A stretch of 64,000 nt of DNA from Sulfurimicrobium lacus (lineage in GTDB: Bacteria; Pseudomonadota; Gammaproteobacteria; Burkholderiales; Sulfuricellaceae). Under the pieces are notes generated by a model, which did not search any database, was not told the DNA's origin, and was given only the letters and a program-made list of their open reading frames with translations. The translations under genes and the position numbers were made by a program. Shown here one piece after another: positions 60,314-64,000 of this stretch; within the stretch, counting starts at the first letter, position 1, and the number at the start of each line of letters is the position of its first letter. The DNA lies in the NCBI RefSeq assembly GCF_011764585.1, contig NZ_AP022853.1, positions 1,471,501 to 1,535,500 of the forward strand, written 5' to 3'.

Positions 60314-61033
60314 TTGAATGCACATAGTCAGCAGCAGCCGTGGTACCGCCAAGCGTCGGCAGCAATGCGCAGGCACGTGTATCTAAAAGGCATCGGAACG
60401 ACGCTCTTCATCGGCCTGTTTTTCGGCGCTTACTTCTATCTGCTCAAGGACCCGGCCTATCCGGCGACGGTGATGCCCGTCACCTTGCTGGACCGCCTGA
60501 TCGGCTTTCAGCCCCAAGCCTTGCCCATCTACATATCGTTGTGGGTTTACGTTTCCCTGCCGCCAGCATTGCTGGCGACGCGGCGCCAACTGTACGGCTA
60601 CGGCATGGCCATGGCTTTGACCTGCCTGGCGGCGTTGGCCGTCTTCTATTTCTGGCCCACTGCCGTTCCTGCCGCCAACATCGACTGGTCCCTGTATTCC
60701 GACCTGGAGTTCCTGAAAAGCATGGACGCTGCGGGTAATGCCTGCCCGTCGCTGCATGTCGCCACGGCCGTTTTTTCGGCTGTCTGGTTGCATCGCCTGC
60801 TGCGCAATTTTTCTGCGCCGCAGTGGATGCTCTTCATCAACTGGATCTGGTGCACCGGCATCGTCTATTCCACCCTGGCCACCCGCCAGCACGTGGCCGT
60901 GGACGTGTTGGCCGGCCTCGCGCTGGGCTTGCTGGGCGCCTATTTGTCATTGCGGTATCGGAAGTGTCCGGCTCGCTATCCTGAATCCGGAGCGAAACCG
61001 CTTGCCGATGGTTTTGCTGGCGGGACGGATTGA
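60314..61033 (+). CDS. PAP2-type membrane phosphatase
   Basis: Protein of 239 residues, six membrane helices. The active-site motifs CPSLHVATAVF near 144 (PSGH-like, His149) and STLATRQHVAVDVLAG near 185 (TRxHxxxD) identify a lipid phosphatase of the PAP2 family. It probably dephosphorylates undecaprenyl-PP or a phosphatidate in the aryl-polyene context. I use TTG 60314, with GGAG upstream; ATG 60365 is an alternative. The TGA stop overlaps a possible TTG start of the chorismatase (TTGA at 61030-61033). Confidence 0.85.
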   Translation: MNAHSQQQPWYRQASAAMRRHVYLKGIGTTLFIGLFFGAYFYLLKDPAYPATVMPVTLLDRLIGFQPQALPIYISLWVYVSLPPALLATRRQLYGYGMAMALTCLAALAVFYFWPTAVPAANIDWSLYSDLEFLKSMDAAGNACPSLHVATAVFSAVWLHRLLRNFSAPQWMLFINWIWCTGIVYSTLATRQHVAVDVLAGLALGLLGAYLSLRYRKCPARYPESGAKPLADGFAGGTD

Positions 61034-61125
61034 GCAAGGGCTATGCAGGTGCGATAATTCGCAACTCACGGGAAAATGGAGCAACAAACAGGGTGATCAC
61101 CGTCGCACATCGCCAACCAGCCAAC

Positions 61126-62142
61126 ATGCCGAAGAATGAAGCGCGCGATGAAGCGCTCGGCAGCCCAGCCGTCAGCGCGCGATACCTGCCGCTTCCGGCG
61201 GCACGCGATTTTTTGACGCGCCACGCCGGCCAGGTGCTGGGCGTGGTGTGCCACGGCCTGAACGCGCCCTTCGTCGCACCGGATATTCCCCTCGCCGAAG
61301 TCGCGATGCCCCAGCTGGGCGAGCAGCCCCTGCTCGAAATCTGGACCGCGGGTGAGCTCGTTACCACCGGGCGTAGCGGGAACATCAGCTGGGCGCGCAC
61401 CGCGGATTGCCTGTTCGGCAGCTACCGTCAGCTGGCGCACGAAAGCGGCCTGGAGGCCGAGACCTCGATCGCCTACCAGGAAGTGTTCGCGCTGCTCGAA
61501 GCGCAGGGTATCCCCAAGCTGCTGCGCATCTGGAACTATTTCGCCGCCATCAACGCCGACGAGGACGACGGCCTGGAGCGCTACAAGCATTTCTGCATCG
61601 GCCGCCACGACGCCTTCGCGCAGTACGGGCGCCTCAACGTTCAGGACATCCCGGCCGCCAGCGCGGTGGGGAGCCGCGGCGGCGAATTCGTGCTGTATTT
61701 TCTGGCCGCGACCCGGGGGGGCAGGGCGGTGGAAAACGAGCGGCAGGTCAGCGCTTACGATTACCCGCCGCAATACAGCCCGCGCAGCCCGCTGTTCGCA
61801 CGCGCCACCGAGGTTGACTGGCTCAGGGAGCCGCAGCTGTTCATTTCCGGCACCGCCAGCATCGTCGGCCACGCCTCGATCTGCCTGGACGACGCGGCAC
61901 AGCAAACCGCCGAAACCCTGAAAAACATCGGCCTGCTGCTCGGCCGTGCTTTCCCGCACGGGGAAGACTTCTCACTGTTGCGCGCGCTCAAGGTGTACAT
62001 CCGCCATGAGAAAGACTTTCCGGTGATTCGGTCGGTAATGGAAAACGCTGTCGGCCGGGAGGTGCCCTGCCTGTACCTGTTGGCGGATATCTGCCGCAGC
62101 GAGCTGCTGCTGGAAATCGAGGCGATCGCGGGGGAAGCATGA
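61126..62142 (+). CDS. chorismatase, XanB2/FkbO type
   Basis: Protein of 338 residues similar to chorismatases (FkbO, Hyg5, XanB2) that hydrolyse chorismate to 3- or 4-hydroxybenzoate or a dihydroxycyclohexadiene. YLFGSYRQLAHE-like block (CLFGSYRQLAHESGLEAETSIAYQEVFALLEAQGIPKLLRIWNYFAAIN) near 95-145, GRHDAFAQYG near 165, SPRSPLFARATEV near 220, and LFISGTASIVGHASICLDD near 245. A XanB2-like activity would supply the aryl starter for xanthomonadin or aryl-polyene. Start ATG 61126 chosen; GTG 61093 and TTG 61030 are alternatives. Confidence 0.87.
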   Translation: MPKNEARDEALGSPAVSARYLPLPAARDFLTRHAGQVLGVVCHGLNAPFVAPDIPLAEVAMPQLGEQPLLEIWTAGELVTTGRSGNISWARTADCLFGSYRQLAHESGLEAETSIAYQEVFALLEAQGIPKLLRIWNYFAAINADEDDGLERYKHFCIGRHDAFAQYGRLNVQDIPAASAVGSRGGEFVLYFLAATRGGRAVENERQVSAYDYPPQYSPRSPLFARATEVDWLREPQLFISGTASIVGHASICLDDAAQQTAETLKNIGLLLGRAFPHGEDFSLLRALKVYIRHEKDFPVIRSVMENAVGREVPCLYLLADICRSELLLEIEAIAGEA

Positions 62143-62213
62143 ACTGCCGCTTTGGGTCGCTGGGCTCGTGAGTCGGCAAGTCCTCCTCCCCCCAAAAAAA
62201 GAAAGAAACTTCC

Positions 62214-62762
62214 ATGCCTGAAACGCTCATTCTCTCCATGGGTTCCATTGCCTTGCTCTATATCTCGCGGGGGGCGTTGAGCAATCCGAACTCGCATGGC
62301 TTTTACCGGTTTTTTGCCTGGGAGGCCATTTTGGGCCTGGATGCGCTCAACTTTTCAGTTGAGACGGCTAATCCCTGGGCCCCTGATCAGCTGCTTTCTA
62401 CCTTCATGCGTGTGACTTCTCTGGTGCTGGCCATTCATGCCTTGATTCTGCTGATCAAAATCGGCAAACCAATGCGAGAGCGGGTGGATAGAGCATTGCT
62501 CGGCTTTGAAAAAACCTCGTCATTGGTGATGATCGGTGCGTTCAAGTACATTCGCCACCCGATGTACGCCTCCTTGCTTTTCTTTGCCTGGGGCGAGTTT
62601 CTCAAGCAGGTTTCCTGGCTAGGCGTTTTCCTGGTGCTGGTGGCGAGTGTTTTTCTGTGGCTGACGGCCAAAAGGGATGAAGAGGAATGCCTGACGCATT
62701 TTGGCTCCGAATATCAGTGCTATATGCGGAAGACCAAACGCTTCATCCCATTCTTGCTTTAA
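62214..62762 (+). CDS. ICMT-like membrane methyltransferase
   Basis: Integral membrane protein of 182 residues. Four to five hydrophobic segments; YIRHPMYASLLFFAWG near 109-124 (RHPxY) and AKRDEEECLTHFGSEYQCYMRKTKRFIP near 151-178 are the signature of isoprenylcysteine O-methyltransferase relatives and PEMT. It might methylate a carboxyl or phenolic group of an aryl polyene lipid. Distance of 72 bp after the chorismatase, same strand. ATG 62214, ribosome site AAAGAAA weak. Confidence 0.82.
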   Translation: MPETLILSMGSIALLYISRGALSNPNSHGFYRFFAWEAILGLDALNFSVETANPWAPDQLLSTFMRVTSLVLAIHALILLIKIGKPMRERVDRALLGFEKTSSLVMIGAFKYIRHPMYASLLFFAWGEFLKQVSWLGVFLVLVASVFLWLTAKRDEEECLTHFGSEYQCYMRKTKRFIPFLL

Positions 62763-62793
62763 CAGGCGTGCCGTCTTCGATGGTTAAAATCCA

Positions 62794-63513
62794 TCAGGCC
62801 ATGGCGCCGTTGATCGAAATCACCTGGCCGGAGATGTAGGCAGCCTTGTCCGAGGCCAGGAAGCTCACTAGGTCGGCCACTTCCTCGGGATGGCCGGCGC
62901 GTTTCATCGGCACCAGGCTATTGATGGTTTCCGGCGGAAAGGCATCCTCGATCATCGGGCTCAAAATGATGCCGGGGGCGATGGCGTTGACCGTGACGTT
63001 GCGCGACGCGACTTCCTGCGCCAGCGACTTGGTGGCGCCGATCAGGCCGGCCTTGGCGGCGGCATAGTTGGCCTGGCCGCGGTTGCCCATCACGCCGGCG
63101 ATCGAGGCCATGTTGACGATGCGTCCCCAGCGCGTGCGCAGCATGGGCAGCAGCAGGGGCTGGGTGACGTTGAAGAAGCCGTTGAGCGAGACGTCGATCA
63201 CGCTGTGCCACTGCTCCTGGCTCATGCCGGCGAGGATACCGTCGCGGTGGATGCCCGCGTTGTTGACCAGCACCTGTATCGGACCGTCCTGCAGCAATAT
63301 TTCAACGGCCACGGCGCTGGCGGCGGCGTCGGCTACGTCGAAGCACACCGCCTCGGCGCTGCCGCCCGCGGTGCGGATTTCCTCCGCCAGGGCCTGCGCG
63401 GTTTCGAGGCGCGAGTTGGCGTGAACGACGACGTGCAAGCCGTCCGCCGCCAGCGCCCGGCAAACCGCCGCGCCGATGGCGCCGCTGCCGCCGGTGACCA
63501 GTGCGCGCTTCAT
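62794..63513 (-). CDS. 3-oxoacyl-ACP reductase (FabG/ApeQ-like)
   Basis: SDR enzyme of 239 residues, NADPH-dependent ketoreductase. TGGSGAIGAAVCRAL near 7, NNAGIHRDG near 87, NMASIAGVMGNRGQANYAAAKAG near 136-158 (Ser-Tyr-Lys triad), IAPGIILSPM near 183 and GQVISINGA at the end. In an aryl-polyene synthase it would reduce the beta-keto group. ATG 63513 overlaps the dehydratase stop by 4 bp (63510-63513), typical of ApeP-ApeQ order. Confidence 0.93.
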   Translation of the reverse strand: MKRALVTGGSGAIGAAVCRALAADGLHVVVHANSRLETAQALAEEIRTAGGSAEAVCFDVADAAASAVAVEILLQDGPIQVLVNNAGIHRDGILAGMSQEQWHSVIDVSLNGFFNVTQPLLLPMLRTRWGRIVNMASIAGVMGNRGQANYAAAKAGLIGATKSLAQEVASRNVTVNAIAPGIILSPMIEDAFPPETINSLVPMKRAGHPEEVADLVSFLASDKAAYISGQVISINGAMA

Positions 63514-63950
63514 GCTGCATCCCCTTTCTGTAAAAACACCGCCGCGCGGCCCGTCATCAGCTCGCGCCCGGCGGCGCAAACGCGCAGTTCGTAGAGCGAG
63601 TGGTTGGCGTCGGCCAGCTGCTTGACGGCCTCGATCTCCAGCGCCTCGGGAATGTCGTCCAGGCGCTCGGCAAACAGCCGCACGTCGCGCACGCTGCCGA
63701 TGAAGCCGATCCGGGGCTTGGCTCCGCTCTGCGCCGCCAGACCGCCATGTACCGCCATCGCCTGGGCGGCGTATTCGATGGCGCAATGCGCGGGCAACTG
63801 GCCGTTGTGGCGCAGCGGATTGGCCGGGTCGTTGTGGTTGATGGCGCGGCAGGCGATGCGCTCTGCGTCCCATGCAGTCACTTCGTGCAGCAGGCACATG
63901 GCGTCGGTGTGGGGGAGCAGCTGGCACAATTGTTCTTTGGCGATGTTCAT
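63510..63950 (-). CDS. 3-hydroxyacyl-ACP dehydratase (ApeP-like)
   Basis: Hotdog-fold protein of 146 residues. QLLPHTDAMCLLHEVTAWD near 10 (His14), HCAIEYAAQAMAVHGGL near 55 (Glu59) and RIGFIGSVRDVRLF near 79 are characteristic of aryl-polyene dehydratases. It removes water after ketoreduction to give the conjugated polyene. It lies in order ketosynthase-dehydratase-ketoreductase on the minus strand, the same order as apeO-apeP-apeQ. ATG at 63950. Confidence 0.88.
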   Translation of the reverse strand: MNIAKEQLCQLLPHTDAMCLLHEVTAWDAERIACRAINHNDPANPLRHNGQLPAHCAIEYAAQAMAVHGGLAAQSGAKPRIGFIGSVRDVRLFAERLDDIPEALEIEAVKQLADANHSLYELRVCAAGRELMTGRAAVFLQKGDAA

Positions 63951-63952
63951 TT

Positions 63953-64000
63953 TCAGGCTTTTTCTACTTCGATGACCAGGCTGTTGGCGCCGTAATTCAG
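63953..64000 (-). CDS. 3' end of a probable beta-ketoacyl synthase, cut by the window
   Basis: Only 15 codons plus stop are present. The C-terminal peptide LNYGANSLVIEVEKA fits the end of ketosynthases (GxNxSLVL), and in aryl-polyene clusters a ketosynthase sits exactly here, 2 bp before the ApeP-like gene. The identification is mostly by position. Confidence 0.5.
   Translation of the reverse strand: MNYGANSLVIEVEKA

Overview
The window looks like part of a betaproteobacterial chromosome (moderately high GC). Gene content suggests a Nitrosomonadales/Gallionellaceae/Sulfuricellaceae-like relative, but this is inferred from gene families only. Its core is an exosortase A (XrtA/PEP-CTERM) exopolysaccharide locus spanning roughly 2.9-49.4 kb, with two PEP-CTERM substrate genes at the left edge and an aryl-polyene/xanthomonadin-like cluster entering from the right edge. 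I saw no tRNA, rRNA, CRISPR array or intact insertion sequence.

Left edge (0.3-2.9 kb, minus strand): two tandem paralogous PEP-CTERM proteins of the THxN type. Each has a rho-independent terminator behind it and a sigma-54 type -24/-12 promoter about 100 bp in front. Three copies of a 19-bp element (GTGTAAnnAAAnYCGACRG) lie further upstream, where an enhancer-binding activator would be expected. The XrtA-associated regulators (PrsK/PrsR type) are not in the window.

Accessory metabolite island (2.9-21.1 kb): two close paralogues of the exosortase-associated acyltransferase flank a divergent PaaK/CapK-like adenylate-forming enzyme. They are followed by galE, a polysaccharide deacetylase and two paralogous ATP-grasp ligases. 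These converge on a minus-strand operon of a DegT aminotransferase-like protein, a tandem FemAB/GNAT double-domain protein, an acyl-CoA ligase, a PLP decarboxylase and a MurF-like ligase fused to a peptidyl-tRNA-hydrolase-like domain. Divergent from that operon are an acyl carrier protein and two alpha/beta hydrolases. Together they look like a pathway that activates acyl groups and amino acids and forms amide bonds. The product is unknown, and this is the most interesting part of the window.

Exopolysaccharide/exosortase operon (22.2-49.3 kb, minus strand, transcribed right to left): EpsA/Wza-type export lipoprotein, chain-length protein, BY-kinase, beta-barrel outer-membrane protein, ExeA-like ATPase, UDP-GlcNAc 2-epimerase, DUF3473-type deacetylase, FemAB protein, glycosyltransferase Stp1, XrtA-EpsI fusion, glycosyltransferase Stp2, asparagine-synthase-like amidotransferase, two glycosyltransferases, CapK-like protein, O-antigen-ligase-like protein, GT2, pyruvyltransferase, an orphan GT-A-like protein, methyltransferase, Wzx-type flippase and a final glycosyltransferase. 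Many junctions overlap by 1-10 bp, which indicates translational coupling. These genes would build, modify, flip, polymerise and export an EPS, while XrtA processes PEP-CTERM proteins at the inner membrane.

Right part (49.6-64 kb): a GAF-domain protein, panD, a NodB-type deacetylase, a 1178-residue MHYT-PAS-GGDEF-EAL cyclic-di-GMP protein ending inside a REP-like palindrome, a small hypothetical, and a RelE-type toxin/XRE antitoxin pair with an overlapping double palindrome as operator. Then comes the aryl-polyene-like region: radical SAM/B12 protein, GT2, lysophospholipid acyltransferase, PAP2 phosphatase, XanB2/FkbO-type chorismatase, ICMT-like methyltransferase, ketoreductase, ApeP-like dehydratase and the end of a probable ketosynthase cut by the window boundary.
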